From: Mucilaginibacter frigoritolerans
GTDB lineage: Bacteria > Bacteroidota > Bacteroidia > Sphingobacteriales > Sphingobacteriaceae
Assembly (NCBI RefSeq): GCF_007830615.1
Contig: NZ_VLLI01000018.1
Span: 1 to 64,000 of the forward strand
Length of the DNA: 64,000 bases
Direction of reading: 5' to 3'
Each line of letters begins with the position of its first letter. The stretch's first letter is position 1. Both the position numbers and the translations under genes were made by a program. The notes under the pieces are model-generated. The model saw nothing but the letters and a program-made list of their open reading frames with translations. It was not told the DNA's origin and did not search any database. Shown here one piece after another: positions 7,784-15,873 of the stretch.

Positions 7784-8752
7784 TCATACCCCCCTCTCCC
7801 CAACCCATCTATCCCCCATATCCGCCCCATTTTCACGCTCTTCATCTGTTGCGGTGCGTTCCATTTCATCGTGTACGGTAAAGGTGGCGCTTGGTATTTT
7901 AAGGTTCAGGAAACGGGCGCATTGGGTCCAGTAGCTGTGGGCCCCAACATCGGGGAAGAGCATTACCCTGCGATTTTTTAATACGCGGCATTTATCTTCA
8001 TCCAGGCCATGCAAGCTGCCTGCTGCCAGCCATATAAAACCAGGCATCATTATGCTGGCCATTACGGCCGTTTTCTCGCTTTCGGTAATGCCTACCATGG
8101 CACTGGTATCTCCCCCCAGCAGGTGTTCGCCGAAGAAGCATTGTTTTAGGTGGAATTCGGATTTCGGATGTTCCATTTCGAGATTTTTATTCACATTCCG
8201 CATTAAACTATGCACCCAGGCAATATGGTTAAAGGGTTGTTTTACCCGTTTGCCGGTGTTGGGGTTATACAGCATTACTTTGCCGGTACGTACCAGGCCG
8301 TTAACATCTACCTGCCAAAAAACGGTTGCGCCGTGCCAGTGTTTGGAGCTGCCAATGTTGTAGCGTTCGGCAGCTTGCAGGGCGGCTTCCCAGCCAAACA
8401 GCTGAGCCAAAAAGCAGATAAAATGATTGTGCGCATAGGCACTTTGCCGCATGCTTTCATTCACCAGCGAAACAGGCAAATGGCTAAACATTTTCTTCAC
8501 TGGCATGGGCCGATAAGCCTTTGCAGACTGTATGCTGCCATTAAAATTATTTTGGGCAAAGTACTGCCGCGGCGTAAAATGGTAGCCGCATTTCTCTTCC
8601 CTGTCGCAACGGCCCACGTTATCGGCCAGGTGGGTATCGGTTTCCAGGTTAATGTAGCGGGTAAAGGTTTTACTGCGGTGCTGGCATTGCGGACATTGGT
8701 ACCTGCTGGCTGGTCCCTTATAGGGTTGCAGGATAAAGCGGTGAGGGTTCAT
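7784..8752 (-). CDS. DUF6371 primase-like protein (zinc finger plus TOPRIM-like region)
   Basis: A 322-residue protein of the DUF6371 type found in mobile elements of Bacteroidota. The N-terminus has a zinc-ribbon pattern, YQCPQCQHRSKTF followed by CDREEKCGYHF, which resembles the template-binding finger of DNA primases. The C-terminal half carries VGITESEKTAVMAS and RRVMLFPDVGAHSYW, matching the Glu and Asp positions of a TOPRIM fold. It probably acts in replication of a plasmid or integrative element. It follows a RepA-like helicase gene on the same strand, separated by 281 bases of repeats. Enzymatic activity is inferred, not known. Confidence 0.75.
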   Translation of the reverse strand: MNPHRFILQPYKGPASRYQCPQCQHRSKTFTRYINLETDTHLADNVGRCDREEKCGYHFTPRQYFAQNNFNGSIQSAKAYRPMPVKKMFSHLPVSLVNESMRQSAYAHNHFICFLAQLFGWEAALQAAERYNIGSSKHWHGATVFWQVDVNGLVRTGKVMLYNPNTGKRVKQPFNHIAWVHSLMRNVNKNLEMEHPKSEFHLKQCFFGEHLLGGDTSAMVGITESEKTAVMASIMMPGFIWLAAGSLHGLDEDKCRVLKNRRVMLFPDVGAHSYWTQCARFLNLKIPSATFTVHDEMERTATDEERENGADMGDRWVGERGV

Positions 8753-8822
8753 GGTGGGGTGGTGGTTGATGGTTATCGGTGGAGAGAGAAAGGTCAGTTT
8801 CTGGGCGACTAAATAAACCGGT

Positions 8823-8970
8823 CGTCATTGCGAGGAACGAAGCAATCTTTACTGAAGCAAGTCAGGAAGCATTGGTTTTGGAGTTAGTCGAAGCACCTTC
8901 TGCCTTCGCAAATACATTTGTACTCGCTGATCTGTAAAGTTTAGAGATTGCTTCGTACCTCGCAATGACG
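8823..8970. repeat. MITE-like repeat with CGTCATTGCGAGG ends, copy 2
   Basis: A 148 bp element whose ends are near-perfect inverted repeats: CGTCATTGCGAGGAACGAAG at 8823 and its complement ending at 8970 (...CTTCGTACCTCGCAATGACG). The interior differs from copy 1, but both copies share TTTAGAGATTGCTTCGTACC at the right end. It is inserted between the helicase and DUF6371 genes. Confidence 0.85.
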
Positions 8971-8985
8971 CTTTGTTAGTAGATT

Positions 8986-9030
8986 TTTGTCCGTTCGTCC
9001 GGGAGTAGCAGGCCCCGGACAAGCGGACAA
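8986..9030. repeat. TTTGTCCG/CGGACAA palindromic repeat, copy 4
   Basis: TTTGTCCG at 8986-8993 and CGGACAA at 9024-9030. It ends three bases before the helicase stop codon, so as a hairpin it may also act at the 3' end of that message. Confidence 0.82.
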
Positions 9031-9033
9031 GAA

Positions 9034-10086
9034 TCAGGCTTTGGCGGTATGGGCCTTAATCAATCTGTCAACCTTTTGGTAGCTGATGCCCATTTCTTTG
9101 GCTATGTCGCGCAGGGTTTTGCCTTGCAGTTTCAGTTGTACGGCCTGTTCCATGTGTGCTTCACTGAGCCTGTCGCTGGCTTTGCGCAGGTGGTCAACCT
9201 CGCTGCCATAGTTCACAAACTCAAACTGTAAAAAGTTAAAGGGCTTGTTTACGCGGCACAAGCAAATATTGGTATAACCATATACCTGCTCGGTATTGCG
9301 CTGTTTTATCTGCTTAAGGTAGCGCAGGTCCTTATCGGCACAACTCTGACCAATGGTAAAGGCACTATCGCAAAAGTTCATCAGCATTTTGCTGCCCTGC
9401 AAATCGTTGGCAGTTATCTGCTGACTTAAATCGCGCTTGGGCGTATGTGCCAGTGCCAGTATGCTTAAGCCATGCCTGTTCTTTAAAGCCTTGAGGTGTT
9501 TCATCAGGCTTAAGGCATTTTTTGATTGTTCGGTTTCGTTACGCAGGTAGGTAAGGTTATCAACAATAATCACCTTTACGCCGGTTTGCACAATAGAACG
9601 TTCCAGTGATGCAATGATGAATTCATCAAAATCATTAAAGCCCTGTGGAGGTTCGCTATCAGGGTTAAGCTCAGCCCGGTAAAAGTCGGTGCCGAAAGCA
9701 TAATGATCCTGATAATCGTTAGAGTATCGACTTTCAAATTGCTTGTCGGTCAGCTCAAAATCGCAATACAAAATAGGCTGAGCCTGCGATTGAATTTTAA
9801 ATGGCGATATAGGGATACCGGTATTAATGCTGTTGCCAATTTGTACGGCAAGGATTGATTTGCCCAGGTTGCTATCAGCAAATAAAATACACAGTTCACC
9901 TTCGAACCAAAACTTATCAAACAGCATTTTGGGTACCGGCCGTGTACTGGCTTCTTCCATCCAGTGGTTGGCAGTTTTTACATTTAATAAATCTTCGGGT
10001 TGATTTAATTCGGTATCAAGGGCTGATACCTGTTGTTGTGGCTGCTGAGATTGCATGTGTGCGCCAAGAGGTGGGTTAAACGTCAT
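9034..10086 (-). CDS. RepA-like AAA/RecA-fold replicative helicase
   Basis: A 350-residue ATPase of the RepA/KaiC-like RecA fold used by plasmids and integrative elements to load or drive replication. Walker A is LFADSNLGKSILAVQIG, a catalytic Glu region follows at ILYCDFELTDKQFESRY, and Walker B is VKVIIVDNLTYLR; the block LSILALAHTPKRD matches the sensor region. The last 40 residues form a helix-turn-helix, LRDIAKEMGISYQKVDRLIK, which may bind origin DNA. With the DUF6371 gene it forms a replication module, but no relaxase, integrase or partition gene is nearby, so this is probably a remnant. The start at 10086 is the first ATG of the open frame. Confidence 0.82.
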   Translation of the reverse strand: MTFNPPLGAHMQSQQPQQQVSALDTELNQPEDLLNVKTANHWMEEASTRPVPKMLFDKFWFEGELCILFADSNLGKSILAVQIGNSINTGIPISPFKIQSQAQPILYCDFELTDKQFESRYSNDYQDHYAFGTDFYRAELNPDSEPPQGFNDFDEFIIASLERSIVQTGVKVIIVDNLTYLRNETEQSKNALSLMKHLKALKNRHGLSILALAHTPKRDLSQQITANDLQGSKMLMNFCDSAFTIGQSCADKDLRYLKQIKQRNTEQVYGYTNICLCRVNKPFNFLQFEFVNYGSEVDHLRKASDRLSEAHMEQAVQLKLQGKTLRDIAKEMGISYQKVDRLIKAHTAKA

Positions 10087-10261
10087 GTTGTATAGGTGTT
10101 TTAAATTGAAAATTTGAAATAATACTCCCCCTTAACCCCTTCCTTAAGGGATTTTGCTTTCCTGGGTAAGCAGGAAACTATTTATAAGATGGTTTTTGAG
10201 TTTGCAGTTATGAGTTTGCAGTTTGCTAACTGACAACTGCTTACTGATAACTGGCAATCGT

Positions 10262-10307
10262 TTTGTCCGCTTGTTCGGGGCCGATGCTATGCGGACGAAC
10301 GGACAAG
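10262..10307. repeat. TTTGTCCG/CGGACAAG palindromic repeat, copy 5
   Basis: TTTGTCCG at 10262-10269 and CGGACAAG at 10300-10307. It lies upstream of the helicase gene in a gap without genes (10087-10734). Just before it are short near-duplicates (GAGTTTGCAGTTATGAGTTT region, about 10197-10256). Confidence 0.82.
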
Positions 10308-10451
10308 ATTTGGCGGGTTCAATAACCCTGGAGATGAATGTTCATTACAAAAATAAAGCATGTAATTGATATAGATGGTGACACTAGTTTGTCAGTAGTG
10401 TGTTTTGGGGAGGGGATAGTGGTGAGCTTATTGGCAACTGCTTGCAGAGTA

Positions 10452-10626
10452 GACTCACCCGGTCTACTCCGCCTAAAGTCGGATCAACCACCCTCTCTAC
10501 CGCGAGCGGTAAAGAGGGTGGGGGAAGAAAATATTTTTTCTATTTTTCTTCTTCTTAACCCCTCTTTCCACCGAAGGTGAAGAGAGGGACGACGAGCCGA
10601 CTTAGTCGGCAACGTCGGGGTGAGTC
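10452..10626. repeat. 175 bp imperfect palindromic element
   Basis: The ends are related inverted repeats of about 30 bp: GACTCACCCGGTCTACTCCG at 10452 and a complementary end finishing CGTCGGGGTGAGTC at 10626. Inside lie two smaller hairpins, CCACCCTCTCTACCGCGAGC with its partner (about 10489-10522) and CCTCTTTCCACCGAAGG with its partner (about 10561-10587). The whole element can fold on itself. A second, right-hand half copy is at 12751-12832. No coding capacity; it looks like a non-autonomous mobile or REP-type unit. Confidence 0.72.
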
Positions 10627-10642
10627 AAGACGCCAATGTGGT

Positions 10643-10689
10643 TTTGTCCGGTCGTTCGGAGAGGTGGCTATCTGGAGCGGACGGACAAA
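10643..10689. repeat. TTTGTCCG/CGGACAAA palindromic repeat, copy 6
   Basis: TTTGTCCG at 10643-10650 and CGGACAAA at 10682-10689. Core GTCGTTCGGAGAGGTGGCTA is nearly identical to copy 7, and both follow the same flank (GACGCCAATGT), so the two were duplicated together with the palindromic element beside them. Confidence 0.85.
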
Positions 10690-10734
10690 AGATTATAGAA
10701 TTTTGTTGTATTTTTTTACCAATTAAGCGGTTTA

Positions 10735-11574
10735 TTAATCAATAACGGTATCAACAGAAACACTTTCCCAGGTATTCAACTCGCCGAGCAGGGTTTCTGC
10801 ATGCGCTTTAATGGCCTGCAAAGCATCTGCTCCCAATACGAGCCTCAATGGTGTGTGTGCTGATTTTAGTGCAGTGTCAATTGCCCGGGCAGCTTTCAAC
10901 GGATCGCCCTCCTGATTGTGGTGGACGGTTTCGGCAAATGCACGGGTACCGCCAACCGTATCTTTATAGGCTTCTATAACAGGCATTTTCTTCATTGCCG
11001 ATCCCATCAGATCGGTACGGAACGCTCCCGGCTCAACAATCAGCACCTTAATATTAAAAGGCTTTAGCTCGCTTGCCAAGGCTTCAGACAGCCCTTCAAG
11101 TGCAAATTTCGAAGCCGAGTAAGCCCCGAATCCGGCAAAAGACATTTGCCCGCCCATACTGCTGATGTTCACAATAGCACCATGCTGCTGTTGCCTAAAC
11201 AAAGGCAGCAGGGCCCGGGTTACTTTTACAGCTCCAAAAAAATTAGTTTCCAGTTGTGCACGCAGCTCCTCTTCGGGTGTTTCTTCTACCGCCCCAAGTA
11301 TTCCATAACCTGCATTATTAATCAGTACATCAATACCGCCGAAACGTGCAATGGCCTGCTGAACTGCTGCATTTACTTCATCGTTATTATTTACGTCCAT
11401 TTTTATCGCCTCAACCTGTGATGGTGCTAAAGCCTTAATTTCATCCAGTTTGTCTGTTCTTCTTGCGGTAACTACTACCTGGTAGCCCTTGCCAATTGCA
11501 TACTCAGCAAATGCTTTTCCAAAACCTGATGATGCTCCGGTGATGAACCAAACCGTGTTTTTTGTGCTTTTCAT
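10735..11574 (-). CDS. Classical short-chain dehydrogenase/reductase
   Basis: A 279-residue NAD(P)-dependent oxidoreductase. The cofactor loop is ITGASSGFGKAFAEYA, with VVVTARRTDKL after strand 2 suggesting NADP. The structural motif is INNAGYG, the catalytic Ser lies in VNISSMGGQ, and Tyr and Lys lie in YSASKFALEG. The C-terminal block VLIVEPGAFRTDLMG is typical of the large family of uncharacterised SDRs that handle ketones, aldehydes or steroids. The substrate cannot be read from sequence. It is downstream of a MarR gene on the same strand with a 141-base gap, which suggests control by that regulator. Confidence 0.88.
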   Translation of the reverse strand: MKSTKNTVWFITGASSGFGKAFAEYAIGKGYQVVVTARRTDKLDEIKALAPSQVEAIKMDVNNNDEVNAAVQQAIARFGGIDVLINNAGYGILGAVEETPEEELRAQLETNFFGAVKVTRALLPLFRQQQHGAIVNISSMGGQMSFAGFGAYSASKFALEGLSEALASELKPFNIKVLIVEPGAFRTDLMGSAMKKMPVIEAYKDTVGGTRAFAETVHHNQEGDPLKAARAIDTALKSAHTPLRLVLGADALQAIKAHAETLLGELNTWESVSVDTVID

Positions 11575-11715
11575 AGTTTGTTATTATAGAGTTTGATGAT
11601 TAATGATATTGATTTTACTATATAGATGCTGTTATCTGTAAGATAATTACATGTCAATAAAAAAATTGCCCCAAAACCGATTATAGCAGAAGATGAAAAA
11701 AGTTAAAAAGCTGTT

Positions 11716-12174
11716 TTATCCTTTGTAAGACAGTAGCTTCAGCAACTTTTTATTAAAAGCCCCGGCATCGCTGCCCAATGAAGAAAAAAAGCGTTTGTCA
11801 AAATCTTCTACCGCTATAACAGCCTGCTTTATTACCTGTTTGCCGGCATCAGTAAGCATAACTGTTTTTGCCCTCGTATCTGTTGAATGTTCCTGCCGTT
11901 TCAGCAAACCTTTGGCTTGCAGGGTACGCAACACTGTTGAAGTGGTCATGGGGTCAATTTTGGTGTGTACCGATAATAAAACCTGCGTTACGTTCTTATT
12001 TTGTAGCGTGAGCCAGTGGGTGCTGGCCAACAGCACATATTGCGAATGGGTAAGATCATGTTCTTCTAAGGCTTTCTTAATCTCCCGCTGCCACAAATTG
12101 GTAACCTGCCATAGTAAAAAACCGCTACTGTCTTCAGCATTATCAAAGCTAAATGTATTATCGTCCTGTTTCAT
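11716..12174 (-). CDS. MarR-family transcriptional regulator
   Basis: A 152-residue winged-helix dimeric regulator. The DNA-binding core runs from about residue 40 (LTHSQYVLLAST) to residue 105, with VTQVLLSVHTKIDPMTTSTV as the recognition region, LRTLQAKGLLKRQEHSTDTR as the wing and VMLTDAGKQVIKQA following it. Such proteins usually repress detoxification or efflux genes and release DNA on binding aromatic ligands. The gene lies between an SRPBCC gene and an SDR gene, all on the minus strand, and probably controls one or both. Confidence 0.88.
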   Translation of the reverse strand: MKQDDNTFSFDNAEDSSGFLLWQVTNLWQREIKKALEEHDLTHSQYVLLASTHWLTLQNKNVTQVLLSVHTKIDPMTTSTVLRTLQAKGLLKRQEHSTDTRAKTVMLTDAGKQVIKQAVIAVEDFDKRFFSSLGSDAGAFNKKLLKLLSYKG

Positions 12175-12258
12175 TATTTAGTTTGTTGATGCAGGCAGCC
12201 AGAATGCCACCTGCCAATATTATATCTCTGCTTATTAAATAAATACACACACCCTCAT

Positions 12259-12678
12259 TTATAGTTTTTTTGCTGCTGCAATTTGTTTCTGCATATCTGT
12301 TGGGGTATCATTAACAATTTTTTGCGCTACCAGCTTTATCCATATAAAGCTTAATAAACCCGTAACCCAAATAGTATTGGTTATTTTTACTCCTTCGGAG
12401 GTATCCTCAAACAAATGTTCATCATACATTTTGGCAAGCGGAAAGCTGGTTACATCAATGTATTTATTATTCTCAATAGTTTCCGTTAACTGTATTTTAA
12501 CGTTTGGACCTCCCTTTGGTCTTAATATAAAATGATTACCGGCTTCAAACTTTCCTTCTATTTTGGCAAATTCAATATTGGTATCCCAATTGTGCCAGTT
12601 ATTTACGTCGGCAAACAGTTTCCATAATTGTTCTTTAGTAACTTCTTTTGTTACGGTAGAGTAGGTTCTTTTCCACAT
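12259..12678 (-). CDS. SRPBCC-family (polyketide cyclase-like) protein
   Basis: A 139-residue START/SRPBCC fold protein. The typical opening is a strand followed by TKEQLWKLFADVNNWHNWD, then GKFEAGNHFILRP, and a long C-terminal helix reading QKIVNDTPTDMQKQIAAA. This fold encloses a hydrophobic pocket for small ligands; members range from cyclases to ligand carriers, so function is open. No catalytic residue can be named. It heads a minus-strand run followed by MarR and SDR genes. Confidence 0.8.
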   Translation of the reverse strand: MWKRTYSTVTKEVTKEQLWKLFADVNNWHNWDTNIEFAKIEGKFEAGNHFILRPKGGPNVKIQLTETIENNKYIDVTSFPLAKMYDEHLFEDTSEGVKITNTIWVTGLLSFIWIKLVAQKIVNDTPTDMQKQIAAAKKL

Positions 12679-12750
12679 AATTTTATAAGTTAAGTTTCTT
12701 TATTGTATGTTCAAATATAATATGTTAACTTATTATATGCAAATTTATTT

Positions 12751-12832
12751 TTATTTCTTCTTATCCCCTCTTTACACCGAAGGTGAAGAGAGGGACGACG
12801 AGCTGACTTAGTCGGCAACGTCGGGGTGAGTC
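12751..12832. repeat. Right-hand half copy of the 175 bp palindromic element
   Basis: This segment matches 10545-10626 base for base over most of its length (TTCTTCTTA/T, CCCCTCTTT, ACCGAAGGTGAAGAGAGGGA, TTAGTCGGCAACGTCGGGGT). The left half of the element is missing here. It runs directly into palindromic repeat copy 7 with the same spacing as at 10626-10643. Confidence 0.82.
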
Positions 12833-12853
12833 TATACGCCAATGTAGTGTAGT

Positions 12854-12900
12854 TTTGTCCGGTCGTCCGGAGAGGTGGCTATTGGGAGCGGACGGACAAA
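12854..12900. repeat. TTTGTCCG/CGGACAAA palindromic repeat, copy 7
   Basis: TTTGTCCG at 12854-12861 and CGGACAAA at 12893-12900, core GTCGTCCGGAGAGGTGGCTA. It lies upstream of an AraC gene promoter. Confidence 0.85.
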
Positions 12901-12939
12901 AGAGGGTTGGAGGTTTAATAAACGTTTGGTGCAGATAGC

Positions 12940-12971
12940 TTGTATCCAATCCCCAAAACCCCCTATCTTTG
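12940..12971 (+). promoter_or_regulatory. Bacteroidota-type promoter of the AraC-like gene
   Basis: TTG at 12940-12942 and the -7 box TATCTTTG at 12964-12971 are separated by 21 bases. The ATG at 12975 follows the box by only three bases, so transcription should begin at or within the start codon region. Confidence 0.6.
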
Positions 12972-12974
12972 AAC

Positions 12975-13793
12975 ATGCAGCACCAAGAATTTGAACCTCC
13001 TGAAGCGCTACGCGATACCATAAAGTGCTTTTGGCACAACACCAGGCATTCGGGCCAGCAGCCATCTGCGTTTGAGGTACAGCCTGATGGGTATGCCGAA
13101 ATTATATTTTATTTCGGGGATCTGTTCAGCATGGCCCATAACGGTGATCTGCAACCATTACCATCGCCATTTATGATGGGTTTGCTTAATCAGCCTGTTC
13201 ATTTTTATTCTAAAAACCGTTTGCAAATTATTGGCATCCGCTGCTTCCCCTGGACGGTGTTCGACCTGCTTGGCTTGCCTCCCGGTAAAGATGGTGTACG
13301 CACGTTTGAGCACCCTGTTGCCCGGCTCCAACCCACCCTGAATAAATTTATAACCGCCGGCAAGGTAGCTGAAGCACTCGCAGTGGTAGAGCAGTATTTT
13401 CTGGATGCACGGTTACACGTGGCTACCAACAGCATGTTGTTTAAGGCCGGCTCTGCCATGCGGGATGCTAAAGGCACCATGCCCGTGAGCGGCGTAGCAG
13501 CAGCGGCCCATGCTACGGTACGTACGCTGGAACGCAACTTTAAGCAATCATCCGGCTATTCTGTTAAGGATGTTTCGGGCCTTATCCGCTTTGAACAGGT
13601 GCGCAATCACCTATGGCATCATCCCCATACCAGCCTTGCAGGTCTTGCGCATGAGCTGGGTTATACCGATCAATCACACCTCAGCAGGGAATTTAAACGT
13701 TACAGCGGCACCACACCAGCGGCATTTGCCCGAAAGGCTAAGCAAGGGCAGCAAGCCTTAAGCAGTGATTTTGTCGCGTTTGTACAATCCTAA
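12975..13793 (+). CDS. AraC-family regulator with DUF6597 N-terminal domain
   Basis: A 272-residue transcription factor. The N-terminal part, with LRDTIKCFWHNTRH and QPDGYAEIIFYFGD, is the cupin-like DUF6597 sensor region. The C-terminal 100 residues are the AraC DNA-binding domain: helix-turn-helix one near VSGVAAAAHATVRTLERNFK, and two near SLAGLAHELGYTDQSHLSRE, closing with YSGTTPAAF. It is followed after 41 bases by an FAD monooxygenase and probably activates that gene. ATG 12975 is preferred over TTG 12969, because the latter lies inside the -7 box. Confidence 0.88.
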   Translation: MQHQEFEPPEALRDTIKCFWHNTRHSGQQPSAFEVQPDGYAEIIFYFGDLFSMAHNGDLQPLPSPFMMGLLNQPVHFYSKNRLQIIGIRCFPWTVFDLLGLPPGKDGVRTFEHPVARLQPTLNKFITAGKVAEALAVVEQYFLDARLHVATNSMLFKAGSAMRDAKGTMPVSGVAAAAHATVRTLERNFKQSSGYSVKDVSGLIRFEQVRNHLWHHPHTSLAGLAHELGYTDQSHLSREFKRYSGTTPAAFARKAKQGQQALSSDFVAFVQS

Positions 13794-13834
13794 GGCTGGG
13801 GCATTGCCCACTTTTGTGCTTCAATATTTTATAA

Positions 13835-15382
13835 ATGAACACAATACTTCAAGGCAATAAACCTGCACATAACCATATTAATTACGATGTAATAATTGCA
13901 GGAGCAGGTCCCGTGGGTCTATTCCTTGCCTGTGAACTGGCACTGGCCAAATGTTCGGTGCTGGTACTGGAAAAGGCGGACAATCCGCACTCTCCCCTAA
14001 AACAACTCCCCTTCGGCATACGGGGACTCTCGGCACCAACTATCGAAACCCTTTACCGCCGTGATCTGTTAAAAGATCTGGAGATCCATAAACGTATTAA
14101 AAACCCTCACCAAAATGCCAAACAAGGTGCCAATCGCCAGGCGGGGCATTTCGCCGGCATTCCATTTGTTGATGGCAACGTTGATACCTCACAATGGACG
14201 TATCGCCTGCCCGGCTCTACTGCTCCCAGTTTAATTTCTGAAATAGAGGAACTGGAAACGGTATTTACCCGTCGGGCAGAGGCTCTGGGTGTAGCAATCA
14301 AACGTGGACTCGCCATTACCGACTTCCAGCAAACAGCGGATGGGGTAACTGTTCAGGCTGATGATCAATCTTTTCAGGGCCGATGGCTGGTGGGTTGCGA
14401 TGGAGCACGCAGCGTTGTGCGCAAGATGGGCGGCTTTGAATTTGCCGGTACCGAGCCTGAATTTACAGGCTATACTGTTAAGGCTGACCTAAGCGATCCG
14501 GAGAAGCTCAATCCGGGCCGTACCGTGACAGCAAGGGGCATGTACCTGCAATCGCAGCCGGGTTACCTGGTGATACAGGATTTTGACGGCGGGGCATTCC
14601 ACGGTTCAGATGAGTCTATCACACTGCAACACGTGCAGCAGGTGCTTCGCCATGTATCAGGCACCGATGTTAGCATCAGCACCCTGCATACCGCAACCAC
14701 CTGGACAGACCGGGCAAGGCAAGCCACCACCTACCGCAACGGACGTGTACTTTTAGCAGGCGATGCGGCACATATTCATGCACCATTAGGTGGGCAGGGG
14801 CTTAACCTTGGCCTGGGCGATGCCATGAATCTGGGCTGGAAGCTGGCCGCAACCATCCACAACAAAGCTCCCGAAGGCCTACTGGACAGTTATTATACCG
14901 AACGATACCCAATTGGCGTACAGGTGCTGGATTGGTCACGTGCACAGGTTGCCATCATGAAGCCGGAGCCACAAGCCCGGGCACTCCATGCTATTATCAG
15001 CGACCTGATGAATACCCGTGATGGTGCCACCTATTTTGCAGCAAGGGTATGGGGTATTTTCACGCATTATCATCTGGGCAGCAACCACCCATTAGCGGGC
15101 CACAGCGTTCCCAACTTTGAGCTGGAAGATGGTACAACTATTGGCGAACTAATGCACAGCGGTAAAAGCATCCTGCTTGATTTTAACAGCAATGCTTCAC
15201 TCAAAACTTTGGCAGATGAATATGGCAATCAAATACAATATGTTTCAGCAAGTGCAAAAGATCAGTTAGGTTTGAGTGCCGTACTCATTCGTCCAGACGG
15301 GATCATAGTCTGGGCAACGGATAGCGAACCGAATTACAGCGAGCTGCAAAAAGCTGCTGACCGTTGGTTTGTTATTGGGTAG
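13835..15382 (+). CDS. FAD-dependent aromatic-ring monooxygenase-like protein
   Basis: A 515-residue class A flavoprotein monooxygenase of the PHBH fold. The FAD dinucleotide loop is VIIAGAGPVGLFLACELA with the ribose-binding Glu in VLVLEKAD. The DG motif is LVGCDGARSVVRKMGG, and the second FAD motif is GRVLLAGDAAHIHAPLGGQG followed by NLGLGDAMNLGWKLA. The C-terminal 110 residues form the thioredoxin-like domain found in phenol- and polyketide-type hydroxylases. It would hydroxylate an aromatic or polyketide substrate with NAD(P)H and oxygen; the substrate is unknown. It is probably co-transcribed with the AraC gene upstream. Confidence 0.88.
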   Translation: MNTILQGNKPAHNHINYDVIIAGAGPVGLFLACELALAKCSVLVLEKADNPHSPLKQLPFGIRGLSAPTIETLYRRDLLKDLEIHKRIKNPHQNAKQGANRQAGHFAGIPFVDGNVDTSQWTYRLPGSTAPSLISEIEELETVFTRRAEALGVAIKRGLAITDFQQTADGVTVQADDQSFQGRWLVGCDGARSVVRKMGGFEFAGTEPEFTGYTVKADLSDPEKLNPGRTVTARGMYLQSQPGYLVIQDFDGGAFHGSDESITLQHVQQVLRHVSGTDVSISTLHTATTWTDRARQATTYRNGRVLLAGDAAHIHAPLGGQGLNLGLGDAMNLGWKLAATIHNKAPEGLLDSYYTERYPIGVQVLDWSRAQVAIMKPEPQARALHAIISDLMNTRDGATYFAARVWGIFTHYHLGSNHPLAGHSVPNFELEDGTTIGELMHSGKSILLDFNSNASLKTLADEYGNQIQYVSASAKDQLGLSAVLIRPDGIIVWATDSEPNYSELQKAADRWFVIG

Positions 15383-15438
15383 GCATTAAAAAGCAGAAGG
15401 TTATTACCAGGCAAATTGTATGTCTCCCAAAAAGTCAA

Positions 15439-15849
15439 TTACCGGGAGCGGATGATATAACCTGGATAATACAAATTCAGTTCGGATTGCAGGGCCGAAG
15501 CAACATCATCTACCAGCCATTGCTTTGCAAAGAAAGCGCTTTCGATATGGTGGAACACTAATAATTTGTTTCCGTGAAATACCTCAATATAACCTGCGCC
15601 GCCCTGTAATTTATCGGCAGGAATATCCGCCTCCAGACTTTCCGCAATAGCTTTTGAATTCATTGCTGTGATATCGGCAACAACACCACCATTTGCTAAT
15701 ACAATAAACGGGATTCTTTTGTCGGGCGTGCTGATCTTTACAAATGGATTAGCATCAGCTTTTTCAAGCTGCACCAGTACTTTTTCATTTAAAAAGTTAA
15801 TAGGAGCATCATTTTCTGATGATTGATCTCCTGTTGATTTCTGTTCCAT
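15439..15849 (-). CDS. Hypothetical protein downstream of kdpA
   Basis: A 136-residue soluble protein of unknown family, with no signal peptide or membrane segment. It starts 24 bases after the kdpA stop codon on the same strand, so the two are probably co-transcribed. Visible blocks are FVKISTPDKRIPFIVLANGG, GGAGYIEVFHGNKLLVFHHI and QWLVDDVASALQSELNLYY. It occupies the place where kdpB would be expected. It has no ATPase motif and cannot replace KdpB. A role with KdpA is only suggested by position. Confidence 0.6.
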   Translation of the reverse strand: MEQKSTGDQSSENDAPINFLNEKVLVQLEKADANPFVKISTPDKRIPFIVLANGGVVADITAMNSKAIAESLEADIPADKLQGGAGYIEVFHGNKLLVFHHIESAFFAKQWLVDDVASALQSELNLYYPGYIIRSR

Positions 15850-15873
15850 CTTCTAAGTCATTATAATAAGTTT

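Noticed and set aside
8052..8812. Plus-strand open frames opposite the DUF6371 gene
   Set aside because: They are reverse-strand shadows of a well-supported gene with no recognisable domain.
10338..10580. Plus-strand open frame of 80 codons
   Set aside because: More than half of it is the 175 bp palindromic element; no start signal or protein-like pattern.
12761..13065. Two minus-strand open frames near the AraC start
   Set aside because: They read through repeat sequence and the AraC promoter and gene in reverse.
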